A DNA stretch of 64,000 nt. It comes from Globisporangium splendens (taxonomy: Eukaryota; Oomycota; Peronosporomycetes; Pythiales; Pythiaceae). Position numbers and translations under genes: made by a program. Below the pieces are notes generated by a model. It was not told where the DNA came from, ran no database searches, and saw nothing but the letters and a program-made list of their open reading frames with translations. The first letter of the stretch is position 1. Every line of letters begins with the position of its first letter. Location of the stretch: contig VFIW01000005.1 of NCBI GenBank assembly GCA_006386115.1, positions 620,001 through 684,000 of the forward strand, written 5' to 3'. Below, in pieces: positions 46,732 to 57,294 of the stretch.

Positions 46732-48503
46732 ATGAAGCGCCGACCACGGTAAGCACGCGCTGGAGTGCTTACATGTGTGTGTATACCACACGCTAGTGCG
46801 TCTCTTACTGTGTGGGTCTCTTCGTCTCTTTAACGGCAGGAAAGTGCAGCAGGACGCTCCAGTGAAACTCGCTGGCGCGCATGACGACTGCGCTGCGCAG
46901 CCGTCGCATTTCACGATCCCATTGAAGCCGCAAAACAAACCCGCGAGTTTTCCCGCGGACTTCGCGCAAGCACTCAAAGAAGAGCACGCGATCAAGTATC
47001 TGCAGAAACTCGGTGCGAGTCCGACTCCCGAGAACATTGCGATGGTGCTAGAGAACCTACCGCTCGAGGACTGCCACATCGCGACAGCCTGGAAATCGCG
47101 CGGCTCGCTCTCGGACGTGATCGCGATCGACCTTTTCTCGCATCCGCGGCCAGATATGCGCAAACAAGCGGGTGTTCATCCCAATGGCAGCACGGCGGCC
47201 GCGGAAACCAAACAGTATGCTTTTTTGTGTTGAATTGCCTGAGGTAACTGGTCATTGCCATAAGGCTGAAGCTGGGTGTTTTTCTTATAGAACAGCGAAC
47301 GAGTGCATGGGAGCAAATAACTTAGTGAATGGAAATCAGGAGGAGTAAGAAGTGCCGAGTCTCGGTGGCGTGAAAACGTACCAAGTCGGTCCAGTGTGCA
47401 TGTCGTTCGATGACATGAAGCGCCAGTACCTGCTGCCGTTCAAGTACGGTCTGAAAAAGGAAATCGACGTGCTGACTACGTTTGGCATGAGGAATGACAA
47501 CGAGCCGGTAACTTTTGTGAACATTCCAGCGCTGTCCGAGGGAAGTTCCAATGCGGTCGTGCATTTGCTGGGTCGACGTGCGACACATCGGCGCATTAAA
47601 TGCGTGGAAGAGCGCGTCATTCCACCGGATGCCAAGGTTGAGGTGATTTTACAAATGCAGAAGGCTTTCTATGCGTCGCTACCGCTTGCAGCGCTTAGTG
47701 TTCGTGACGAGCACGAGAGACTCTTTCTCTGTGAAGCCCTGGTTGATCCAAAGATGACGCAACTGATCCAAGATATGTCGCGGTACCTGTACCACCACAC
47801 GTTTGTGAAACTCGCATGCTCTGGTGCGGAGAGTCTGGGGGCAAAGAAGCAAACTCCAGGGCATCAGCCTTCGTTTTCTCTTGCGGATCGAGCGGCGTGT
47901 AACGAAATGGAAGAAGCCTTGTACGCCTCGATCATGGATACGTTTGCCAAGATCAAGCAGAAAATATTGGAGCAACCCCCTGAGAAAGGCTTGACGCTGT
48001 TCCTGTTGCTCTTGGGACTCCGCGTGGCGATCGAGACGATCTATCGGATCCAGTATCCCGTGAGCTTCAACACGACTGCGTCGATGATGCAGTACATCCT
48101 CATACAACTCGACGATGCGATCGCCAAGATGCTCGACCCTGATGCGCACTTGAGTCGCATTGGCGTGCTCGAGACGACGTGTGAAGCCACGAAGATCAAG
48201 GCGTCGCATCTGTTCCAGCTCAAGAAGCGGCAGCTGCGGCTCCGTGATCAGTTTTATAAGACCAGTGAAGTGCTCCATAGCATCTTCCCACGTCCAGTGG
48301 CGGGCAAATGCCGGAAGATCATCAAACTCCGTGGAGGTGCGAGTATCGCGAATTACCCGTCGCACATGGAGCCACAGGAGGAGATCAATAACAATGCAGC
48401 GCATGGATCGTCGCATACTCGAGACGACCCGACGGTGGTGTCTGTAGCTGCTCGGCTTCAGCTTCTTCGCATTATCGAGCGCAATGGCCGAAGAAACATA
48501 TAA
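46732..48503 (+). CDS. Unrecognised protein, reading frame split by one in-frame TAA
   Basis: No family recognised. Exons 46732-46748 (17 nt with the start codon, MKRRPR), 46840-47214 and from 47291 on close in phase. The third exon runs KQTANECMGANNLVNGNQEE, then meets TAA at 47346-47348. The same frame continues without another stop to 48503. So the sequence can be read as a 149-residue protein, followed by a 384-codon open frame whose first ATG is at 47400. Part one contains FPADFAQALKEEHAIKYLQK. Part two is helical and contains FDDMKRQYLLPFKYGLKKEI and LTLFLLLLGLRVAIETIYRI, which may be one membrane segment or a buried helix. I cannot tell a real stop, readthrough, a nonsense allele or a base error apart. 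Confidence 0.6.
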
Positions 48504-48741
48504 GATGCTCTGCAAAGATCTTTGCGCTTGGAAAATAAAAACATATTTATTGATTCGTTGCTGATTATTCGATAGATTCTCAATCGCCAAAAAAGATATC
48601 AACTCCACACTAGGCACAACAAACGAAACCCGATCTGAGCGAACAAGTCTATTCGCAATATTCCTTGTTCTTCAGCCTTCTTCTTTGCGCGTCTTTTGTG
48701 TTGACCGTCGTGCTTCTTTTTATACTGCAAAGCTTGCTTGT

Positions 48742-49185
48742 TTACTGGGTGAGCTTGGTCCAGAGGGAGTCGACGTCGCCGTTGGCTTCCGCGACGAGCA
48801 TGCGGCCGTCCATGGTGATGACCTCGCCCTTGTCGTTCAGGAAGATGAGCATTGGGATGCCCGTGACGCCGAACTTGCGGCTCAACGCCTGCTGTTGCGC
48901 GCGGTTCTCGAATGGCACGGCCATGAACGGCATCTCGCCAAAGTACTCTTCGAACGCCGACGTGTCGCGGTCAGCCGAGACGAACACGAGCTCGAATTCC
49001 GAGTGTTCCTCGACCATGTCCTCGTAGGTGGCGCTGAGGAACGGCGTGAAGCCACGGCACGGAGGGCACCAGTGCGCCGAGAAGTAGAGACCGACGACCT
49101 TCTTGCCCGCGAGCGCCTCGGTCGTGGGCTTGACGCCGTCCTTGGTGCGCACTTGCTCGCCGAGGAGTTCGGTCCAGGCAGACAT
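48742..49185 (-). CDS. Nucleoredoxin/tryparedoxin-like protein (copy 1)
   Basis: Thioredoxin-fold oxidoreductase of 147 residues, one exon. The redox site is WCPPC at residues 39-43 (FSAHWCPPCRGFTPFL), as in nucleoredoxins and tryparedoxins. The cis-Pro segment is VTGIPMLIFLNDKGEVIT. It matches copy 2 over its whole length and copy 3 less closely. It is the first of four same-strand copies. No signal peptide, so probably cytosolic. Partner reductase and substrates are not known from sequence. Confidence 0.95.
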   Translation of the reverse strand: MSAWTELLGEQVRTKDGVKPTTEALAGKKVVGLYFSAHWCPPCRGFTPFLSATYEDMVEEHSEFELVFVSADRDTSAFEEYFGEMPFMAVPFENRAQQQALSRKFGVTGIPMLIFLNDKGEVITMDGRMLVAEANGDVDSLWTKLTQ

Positions 49186-50451
49186 CGTTGCTGTTGTGCA
49201 GAAAGGAGGGAGGGGAGGGGCTGTGGAGAGTGCGGTGCGCGGAGCGTAATGCGGAATGAGGAGACGGCTGAGGAGAGCATGAGTGGGCAGGACAAGGAAA
49301 CCATTTCAGCCATCTTGCACCTTTATAATGAGAACAGAGGTTTATGTGACAGCTCATTCGATGCGAATAAGTGAAAATGATGAAGAAGTCAATATGATAG
49401 TGGCTCTTATCAGGTTCCATATTTACATAGAGGTAATGAAGCGACATTGCGAGCGAACAGTGGGAGACAGAATAAATGGGTCTCAACGCTCATGTCACGT
49501 CCAACGTTTACATCATCAGAAACAGGCACATTTTTTTTGGTGGAAAAATTACCACGTCACCAAAAATAAACTACGCAAACCCTGTTGCAGTAATCCAAGT
49601 TGAAGTGTGAGGATCAACAACGAACGAAGGCAATCGGGTCTTCACTGCCAAGACCTTCTTCAGAAGGAGTGGATATTTTTCTAGTCGTGTATAAATTCCC
49701 GCTGAAAAGGCAAGTCTGTTGGTCTCGCTGCATTTCACACAGTGTTTTACTGTAGGCTGCTGGCAGCGTGGACGCCACCTCTATTTACAGTCGTCGCAGT
49801 CTCTTCAAGTCCACGTGCTTCACAGGCTAACGGGTCGGGGCGAGTTGCTAGTGCCCTCGAATGAGGCCGTTGCTGCTCCATGAAGGTATTCCTGCCGCAC
49901 ACGCACGCATGCAACCGCGCAGTTCGTATTAACGCGTCAATTCCAATGGCTTGTGTGCTCGTGCCCTTGCTCGAACATGAATCAGAAGTGCGAGTCAGAA
50001 AAAAAGATCGCAGCTACAGTGTTGAGATGCGTCTGTAAAAGAAGGAAAAGCTAGCTGCATGCAGCTTTGTGGACATGCGGTGAAGCTGCGTTTGTAGGCA
50101 GCGACGTGCCTCGCAAGCCGCGCTGTGCACATTAGTTGGTAGAGACACGAAGGGGATGTTGGGAGCGGTGGGATGGTGTGCCCCATGCAACAGGCAGACG
50201 GTCAAATGTGTTTCTCTGTCGAGTGCCTGCAATGTCGGAATCTAGCTCGCTTAGAACATGAGCATGAGTGTGAATGATTTTTTGATTAGCATTATACAGG
50301 AGTATGTTTGTTGTTACTTTTGTGGCCATGCACACACGCGAATGCACCACGAGCTAAGTATCAAGGTACTCGCTATTGGCCTCAGTTTGCTATCGCTATC
50401 TGCGTAGCAAGCTCACCTTGATCGGAAAACAAAGAAAGCTTGCCCTTGAGT
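49186..50451. other. Intergenic between nucleoredoxin-like copies 1 and 2
   Basis: 1.27 kb with no supported gene, much longer than the gaps between copies 2, 3 and 4. A/T-rich in its first half. It may hold remains of a lost copy, but no thioredoxin motif was seen in it. Confidence 0.5.
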
Positions 50452-50898
50452 TTACTTCGAGAGTTCGGCCCAGATGCTCTCGACGTCGCCGTTGGCTTCC
50501 GCGACGATCGAGCGGCCGTCCGCAGTGATCACTTCGCCCTTGTCGTTCAAGAAGATGAGCGTCGGGATGCCCGTGACGTCAAACTTGCGACTCAGCGCTT
50601 CCTCCTGCGCGCGGTTCTCGAATGGCACGGCCGTGAACGGCATCTCGCCAAAGTACTCTTCAAACGCCTCAATGCCTCGGTCCGCTGACACGAAGATCAG
50701 CTCGAACTCGGGGTGTGCCTCGACAACTTCTTCGTAGGTCTCGCTGAGCACTGGCGTGAAGCCGCGGCATGGCGGGCACCAGTGCGCCGAGAAGTAGAGG
50801 CCAATAACCTTCTTGCCGGCGAGCACATCAGCGGTCGGTTTGTTGCCGTCCTTGGTGCGCAGTTGTTCGCCGACGAGCTCGTTCCAGACAGCAGACAT
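50452..50898 (-). CDS. Nucleoredoxin/tryparedoxin-like protein (copy 2)
   Basis: 148 residues, one exon. The ATG at 50898 was chosen by alignment with copy 1 (MSAVWNELVGEQLRTKDG against MSAWTELLGEQVRTKDG). Redox site WCPPC at 40-44 and cis-Pro segment VTGIPTLIFLNDKGEVIT. It is the closest relative of copy 1: long shared blocks such as YFGEMPF, AVPFENRAQ and VAEANGDV. Same likely role. The frame is open upstream of the ATG for about 55 codons, but that part does not match the family. Confidence 0.95.
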   Translation of the reverse strand: MSAVWNELVGEQLRTKDGNKPTADVLAGKKVIGLYFSAHWCPPCRGFTPVLSETYEEVVEAHPEFELIFVSADRGIEAFEEYFGEMPFTAVPFENRAQEEALSRKFDVTGIPTLIFLNDKGEVITADGRSIVAEANGDVESIWAELSK

Positions 50899-51375
50899 CG
50901 TTGAACAGAGGAGATTTGAGGTCGGAGACTTGAGGAGGGCGGTCGACTCGAGTCTTGGCGCGGGAATTTGGAAATGAGCGCCACTGCGACCAATGCACCA
51001 GGCAGGAGGGATCTTTGCTTTCTTCAGCGGTGCCTTGGGGATCAGTCGAATCAGTGGAAACAAGATCGTAAACCTGTTTACTGTGGGTTGAAAATTCTGC
51101 GTTTTCTTTTTCTAATTTTCGTGTGCTTGATTGGCTAAACTGCACTGAGGGACGATTTATGACTTGCTCATTGGCATGACACAGCAAGATGCACGTGCAT
51201 TTGCTTGCAGCATCTCCAAAGATATTTTGACCATATGGACAAGAATTCATTTTGTTGGCTGCTTTAACTATCTTTCAAAACACACTTTAAACTAGGACGA
51301 CGTGGCCGCCGCGAACGTAGCTCCATGCGCGCTTCAAAACTTGGCTCGCAGAGCTCGCGTCGATGACACAATGCT

Positions 51376-51828
51376 TCACTTCTGGGTGGTGAGGTGGCTC
51401 CAGATCTTTTCAATGTCGCCCTCAGCGCCGGCGATGAAGTGGCGGCCGTCGCGCTCGATCAGCTCGCCCTTGTCGTTTAAGAACACGAGCGTGGGGATCG
51501 TCTTGACCTCGTACTTGGCGGCCAACTCGGATTTCTTGTCGCGGTGCACGTACGGCAGCGCCGCGAACGACATCTCGCCATAGTACTCAGCAAACGCGGG
51601 CTCTTCGCGGTCCGAGGACACAAACACGATCTCGAGGTCCGGATGCTCCTCCTTGAGCTCGTCGTAGGTCTGCGTGAGCACGGGCGTGAACGCGCGGCAC
51701 GGCGGGCACCAGTGCGCGCTGAAGTAGATGCCCACGACCTTCTTGTCCGCCAGCACCTTGGTGGTCGGCTGCACGCCGTCCTTGGTCAGCAGCTCGTCGC
51801 CGAACAGATCTGTCCAGGTCGTCGACAT
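51376..51828 (-). CDS. Nucleoredoxin/tryparedoxin-like protein (copy 3)
   Basis: 150 residues, one exon, from the ATG at 51828. Redox site WCPPC at 40-44 (FSAHWCPPCRAFTPVL) and cis-Pro segment VKTIPTLVFLNDKGELIE. It is clearly diverged from copies 1 and 2 (YYGEMSFAALPYVHRDKKSE in place of the YFGEMPF block) and is the nearest match to the decayed copy 4, which also has a YYGDMPFAALPY form. This suggests two older lineages in the array: copies 1+2 and copies 3+4. Confidence 0.95.
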   Translation of the reverse strand: MSTTWTDLFGDELLTKDGVQPTTKVLADKKVVGIYFSAHWCPPCRAFTPVLTQTYDELKEEHPDLEIVFVSSDREEPAFAEYYGEMSFAALPYVHRDKKSELAAKYEVKTIPTLVFLNDKGELIERDGRHFIAGAEGDIEKIWSHLTTQK

Positions 51829-52374
51829 TGTTAGTTGGGATATTATACAGGGAGGGGGGCTGACACTTGTGCGCGTGGCTGGAAATTGCAGACTGAGAGC
51901 ACTGCATGGGGCGACCGTTGATCTGCGGGAGAGCGGGGGTTGGACTTGGTGACGCGACGGTCTCCTTGAATAAGACTGGCAGGAGGCGTCGTGACACACA
52001 GAATGACCAAGATCGCGCGCACTCTCGTAAGCATCAACAGAAGATCATTCTGTATAATAGAGGTAATTCATTACTAGAGGCACATTCACAGATATCACAA
52101 ATAAGGAGTTTCAGGCAGGTATTCATTGATAAAGGCTATTAGACTCGATTGAACGCTTTGGTGGCAAGCTATGCCGAGTTGAAGATGAAGCAGTCATCGC
52201 ACTGTTGATGACTGCTCGGCAACACAATGCAACACTCATTCTATGAAAATAGAATGGATTGCTCATCATATGAGCCTGATACCCACACAAAGCTCATCAA
52301 CGCCTTCTCTTCCCTCTTTCATTGTCGAAGATCTAATGGCACGACGCCTCCGTCTGCAGTGCTTCTGTACCCAT

Positions 52375-52807
52375 TTACAACACCAGCGTCGTCCAGAGTT
52401 TTTCCATGTCGCCCGCAGCTTCTTCGACACTATCGCGTCTTTTTCTTGATGACCACGACACCCTTGTCGTCCACAGAGATGAACATCGGCACACCAAACA
52501 CGTCGAGCTCGAGTTCGGCGTACGGGAGCGCTGCGAAGGGCATATCGCCGTAGTACTCGTCGAACGCCGCTGGGTTCTCATCGGAGCTCACAAACACGAT
52601 CTCCATGGCGTCCGCATGCTCTTCGTTGAGGTCGTCGTACGTCTGGCTCAGAATGGGCGTGAGCACACGGCACGGTGCGCATCAGTGAGCGCTAAAGTAC
52701 ACGCCGATGAGCGTCTTGTCCGTAAGCACCTTGGCGGTGGGCTATAGTCCGTCTTTGGTCAGCAACTCGGCGCCAAAGAGCTCGGTCGTCCACGTCGTAT
52801 TCGCCAT
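52375..52807 (-). pseudogene. Decayed nucleoredoxin-like copy 4
   Basis: Clear remnant of the same family on the same strand. From the ATG at 52807 the frame follows the family but is broken by TAG at 52744-52742 (codon 22) and TGA at 52684-52682 (codon 42). The second stop falls exactly where the family has Trp of WCPPC, a TGG-to-TGA change, and the following residues read CAPC. Family-like sequence then runs to about 52440. There the frame changes in a run of A on the minus strand, and the last 20 or so codons, which match the family C-terminus, lie in another frame ending at 52375. Three independent lesions make a working protein unlikely. The breaks are described only; no repaired reading is given. 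Confidence 0.92.
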
Positions 52808-53293
52808 TCTATATTAGAAAACGTCGATTTCGAGAATGGCAAGCATGTCATGAACGGGATGGCACCCCCATGATGTGATTTTCAAGCTCGGGGGTGGGAT
52901 GTGAGCGCATATTGGACCGCGGCCACGATCGTGAGAGAGAAGGAGATGGTGCATCGTTGAGACCGCCATCTGTAATGATGAACAGCAGTCGCAACTGGAG
53001 GGCCAAAGCTGGCATCAGAAACTCAAATCAGCAAGATAGGGGCTGCGTTTTCGTTGGCAGCCGAGACCTGGAAAGCGTTTTAAGCGCTCGCTTGTGTGTT
53101 AACGCAGTGGCGAGTCCCTGGGATGCTATGAGCCAATTCCGTACATACCCTGCAAGCAGGGACTTTTGTTTCTGTGCAGATCCCTGCAAAATGGCTCACG
53201 AGCAGTGCGCCAAGAGATGATGACTGATGCACCAGGTTGCAAAAACAACTCCAAAACAAGAAATACAAATCACAAAGGGCGTGCGGTATGGCT
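52808..53293. other. Intergenic
   Basis: 5' flank of the decayed nucleoredoxin copy and 3' flank of the mitochondrial uL22 gene. No gene seen. Confidence 0.5.
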
Positions 53294-53984
53294 CTATTCA
53301 TCGTGCTTGTCGGTCTTGGCAGCCGCCGCAGTCTCGCGCGCGAGCTTCTTGGTCAAGAAGCGGTTCAATGGCTTCTTCGACGGGTCGAACTCACGGAGCA
53401 CGACGGTCAAGTGCGTGTGTGGGTGGTGCATGATACCAGAGCGGCCTAAAAGCATAAACATGAACACAGAAACCTGTCAGAGATCCACCTTCCACAAGAC
53501 TGGCATGCTGTCACACTGGCAAATAACAAAGAAACGCACCTCGACCCATGATGCGCAGGCGCTTCAGGTAGTGTCCTTTGTTCACAAAGCACTCGGCGAC
53601 CTGGAGGTTCTCCGGCTCAATCTGGTACTTAATGTCAGCCAGATTGATCGCGTTCTGCACGGTCTTCTGCACGATCGCCGCTTTTCTCTTGGGCGAGAAC
53701 TTCATCTGCAGGATCGCTTCCTGCGCTGGGAGACCGCGGATCTGCTGGGCCAAATACGTCAGCTTGCGCGGGCTGCCGCGGATGTCCTTCTTCATGGTCT
53801 TGACGACGCGGAACTCGGACGGTGCCGTCGCGTCCAGGAACGCCGCGGTCGCATCCTCGTCGCTCGATGTCTCGGACGAGGTCGTGCTGGTGGAGAACTG
53901 CATCAACGCAGGACTCGAGGACTTGCTCACGAGGCACGCGCCATTGGCGGCGCGCAGCGAGAGCGAGCGGAACGCGGCCAACAT
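53294..53984 (-). CDS. MRPL22: Mitochondrial ribosomal protein uL22m
   Basis: Large-subunit mitoribosomal protein lining the exit tunnel. Two exons, 53984-53540 and 53445-53294, joined in phase 1 (198 residues). The first 60 or so residues are Ser/Arg/Ala-rich without early acidic residues (MLAAFRSLSLRAANGACLVS), fitting a mitochondrial presequence. The L22 core follows: IRGSPRKLTYLAQQIRGLPA, AQEAILQMKFSPKRKAAIVQ, VQNAINLADIKYQIEPENLQ, then AECFVNKGHYLKRLRIMGRG and, across the intron, GRSGIMHHPHTHLTVVLREF. The ATG at 53984 was preferred over an upstream in-frame start because it begins the presequence. Confidence 0.93.
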
Positions 53985-54428
53985 ATTGCGCGAGTCGAGC
54001 GGGAGGTGGTGGCTGCAGCTTTTGTCTTGCGCGATTGAGGCGCTGCCACACAGCATTAGTGGTGGAGAAGCGCAGGACCTCTCTCTTTGCATACAATATC
54101 ATGGATCGAAGGGTTTTGGAAATTAACAGTCACATGCCAGCTCTTGCAGTTGCCTTTCAAAAGTCATGTGTTAATAACATTCAGACTATCGAACAGCCTA
54201 CTTCCAAACACACCGGTATTGAACTGATCCACACCGGTAGGAACTGCTGATAAACATGGAGCCATCTTCGTCAGATCATGTTCTCCACAATGAAGGGCTA
54301 CATATATTCATCGGCCACTGCGTTGTCTAATGCGCATGTGCTTCTCTCCTCCTCCTCTGTTATCTACTTACTACTTCTGCGTTGCTCGCTTCTTCTTCTC
54401 TAACTACTTTTCTATGTGGACATGCGTC
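53985..54428. promoter_or_regulatory. uL22m 5' flank with paired CACACCGGTA
   Basis: CACACCGGTA occurs at 54208-54217 and 54229-54238, with ATTGAACTG and GGAACTG after the two copies. The core ACCGGTA also occurs twice in the divergent promoter at 5957-6385. No gene seen. Confidence 0.4.
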
Positions 54429-55983
54429 TTATGCAAACGGAGACGTCGTGCGCGTTTTCTTGTCCGAGATCCAGATGCGGAGCTTCTCGAGCTCCTCGTG
54501 GTCCGGCGCGCCTAATGCGTGGATGTCCTCAATGTCGACGCTTGCGCGCTCCGAGTCGTCGGGCAACCACTCGATGTTGATCTCGATGTCTGTGCGGTTC
54601 GACACCAACGGCATCAGGTTCGACACGAACCGCTGCCGCGACATGGGAGTCAGCGACGGGATCTCGATACCACGCACCGTGATCTTGCTCGCCGCTGTGC
54701 CAATCACAATGTCGGCGATCCAGCTGCCCATGTACTCAAACTTGTCGGGCCGTCCTTTGCAGATATCGCGACGTAGCGACATCAGAAACTCCTGCGTGAA
54801 CCGCTTGCATTTGCGCTGCAGCTTGTCCTGCACGATGGCTTCGTTCAGCGCCTGCATCGCCTCGGTGTTCTCGAGCCCGTGCGTGCCAAAGTTGTAGCAA
54901 TCCGAGCATAAATTATAGTTCGGGCACACACTACAGGTCCACAATGCGCCAGTGATCGGGTCCATGCCGCAGCCGTCGCAGAACGAGTTCGGATGCACGA
55001 GCTTCTGCTTCCGCTTGAGTTTCGCGCCCGAGAATCGACGAGCCATAGCTCACAGCCGAGCTGAAGCGGCCGTACATTTTCCCATTCGTCTTCTTTTTCT
55101 TATCGTTCTTGGAGTGCGGGACAATCTCACACGGCTCCGTCTGGGTTCGCTGGAAGAGCATCGTGCGAGGGCTCGATGCCCTGCGGATGATCTCCAACAC
55201 CTCGGCCTCCGTCATGTGCGATTCGATCTTCTGTCCGTTCACGCTGAGCAACACGTCGCCCTCGACCACGCCCGCGCAGGACGCCGGCGTCCCCGCTTCG
55301 ACACTCGACACCTGCACCATCAGCTCATTCGACTGCGTGACCACGACGTCCGTCTTGAACCCGAGAGCAGACGACTCGGTGAACGACACGCTGTACGTGT
55401 TCACATGCTCTTCGGCTTCCGAATGCGAACGCGATGACGCGCCACTGTTTGATCCCGAGCGCATACTACTGGACGACGACGCACGGCGCTGCTTCTCGGT
55501 CGTCGCGAGTTCACTCACAAAACGCGGGGGTTTGGCGTGGATCTGCACGCGGCGGACACCATGCACGCCGCGTACGGACGCGTCATCACCCGCGATGCTC
55601 GGTCCGATGAACCGATGCGACGAGAAATCTTCGCCTTCACCGAAATCTGCTTCACCAAAGCCGAGCGGCGTGCCGAGATCCGACGAGTAGTCGTCACTGC
55701 CGTCAGTGTTCGTCCCGAGGCTCGGCTGGTGCGTGCGCTCGACCATCTTGTCGAGTTCCAACGGCGGCGGTTTGTTGTGCGGCGCTGCAGTCTCTGCCAC
55801 CATCACGGGACTCTGCGGTTGCTCTACGCTGTCATTCTCGTCTATTGGCGTCGATGGCGCCGCCGTCTCGTTCGCCGGGGCTTCGTCGCTCTTCTTCATG
55901 GTCGCTGCTGCTGTGGGCGTTGTGGGCGTCGTGGGCGTTGTGGGCGCGGCCAAGGGCACCGCCGTCACATCTGGCGTCGCCAT
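54429..55983 (-). CDS. PDZ + ZZ zinc finger protein
   Basis: Two exons, 55983-55054 and 55004-54429, separated by a 49-bp intron (GCT|GTGAGC to GCAG|AAG) that closes in phase 0, giving 501 residues. The first 190 residues are Thr/Pro- and Ser-rich, with a TTP tandem repeat encoded by a 9-bp minisatellite near the start. About 193-276 is a PDZ-like domain (ESSALGFKTDVVVTQSNELM, GVVEGDVLLSVNGQKIES). About 315-355 is a ZZ-type finger (FCDGCGMDPITGALWTCSVC, then CSDCYNFGTH). The remainder is unassigned. If the short intron is not spliced, the PDZ part would end at about residue 350 and the ZZ part could be a separate gene from an ATG at 55046. One gene is favoured because the splice sites are good and bring the fragments together in frame. 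Probably a scaffold or adaptor. Confidence 0.78.
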
Positions 55984-57294
55984 CTTGGGCTGTTGCTACA
56001 CGGCGCGCGGGATGGGAATGAGGGGGAGGAGGAGGGGGAGCGGGATGGAGGAAGACAGGGGCAGGGACGGGGAAGACGCTGGGCGCTGTCTCAATATGTC
56101 CAGATACGCAGACACCTCGTAGTAATGCGCGCACACACGCAGAGGCAAATGGGACGCGTGCTGACGTGCTTTAGGCAGTAGGAGGCGACAGCGTGACTCT
56201 TCTAAGGCGTTTGGTGGCGTTATGATTATAGAATCCATCACATGTGCTTCTGGAACTGACTATTCTACCGGTAACAATAGGGGAAACGCTGTCCCCATAC
56301 TGAAACGAAGTATACTCATCAAGCCCCCTCTACATTTCACCGAAAGAAAACGAAAATACGACTGAAAGAAAAAAGAAAAGACGTGCCGGATTTCCAGCAC
56401 CGCCTGCTGTAATGGTGCATCACTCGTGAAGAACTCTACATTGCATTGGAAGAGGTGTTATTGATGTTTATGACTATGATACTTATTACACGAAGGCTCA
56501 CGTAAAATAGAAAGGGTAATGAGACACGCTTCATTCCGAGTGCTCCCACAGAAGAAGAAAAAAATCGTGCGCGGGGTTCGCCAGGCATGGATAACAATAG
56601 AGCAGGGCTAGGTGCCTTCAACGATTTTCAGCCAGTCAGAGCGTTTATTTCGCATTCAAATAGGGATGGGGAGGTGTACGGGGTAGGGCTTTTTTGTGAT
56701 GTGTCCCACTTCACCGCGTTTTGTGAATTGTCCCTCCAGAACATGGCTACCTTTTGACACTTTGGTATCAAGTGCTCGTTCATTCTTTCAATCGCGCACT
56801 GAACAGCTCTGTGGATGGCGCTGCATGAAGATTGAAAAGCACTCCATGCGCCACTAACCACAGACTCGTCCACGCGCTGCAGCCATTCGCATGACGCTCG
56901 CTGTCTGCGTGTGGTTTACAAAGCAGTCGCTTTGCCAGTTGCCACAGACTCGACCATTTCTTCTCTCATCGGAAGGGGGAGACTTGACTGTACATGCCGG
57001 CCAACCACACGCTGAAATGGATAGATGCAATGCGTGCCTGCGCAACACAGTCCACTGGTAGCAGTTGGTGTGTGGCTGATTCCGTCATCGCTCATCGCGC
57101 CGTTGGCTCGATGCCTTTCGCAGATCTCCCAACTTGCGAGCGTTGGCCGTCTCTGCCGTTTGGTCAACGAGTGAACACAGCGTTTGGTTTCTTGAAGCTC
57201 ACATTTGCTTTCGACCTGGTCGACGCAAGCGAACAAGCCCAAGCACCAGCTTTCCAGCCAACTTCCAAGCTTCTCCCAAGTCAGCACCTTCGCG
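55984..57294. other. 1.3-kb divergent intergenic region
   Basis: Between the PDZ-ZZ start and the secreted-protein start. A minus-strand frame at about 56628-56900 has an unremarkable but protein-like composition and might be an orphan exon; nothing supports it further. Otherwise no gene seen. Confidence 0.45.

Noticed and set aside
54429..55046. ZZ-finger frame as an independent gene overlapping the PDZ gene
   Set aside because: Good splice sites bring the two frames together in phase, and a separate gene would have to start inside the coding region of the first.
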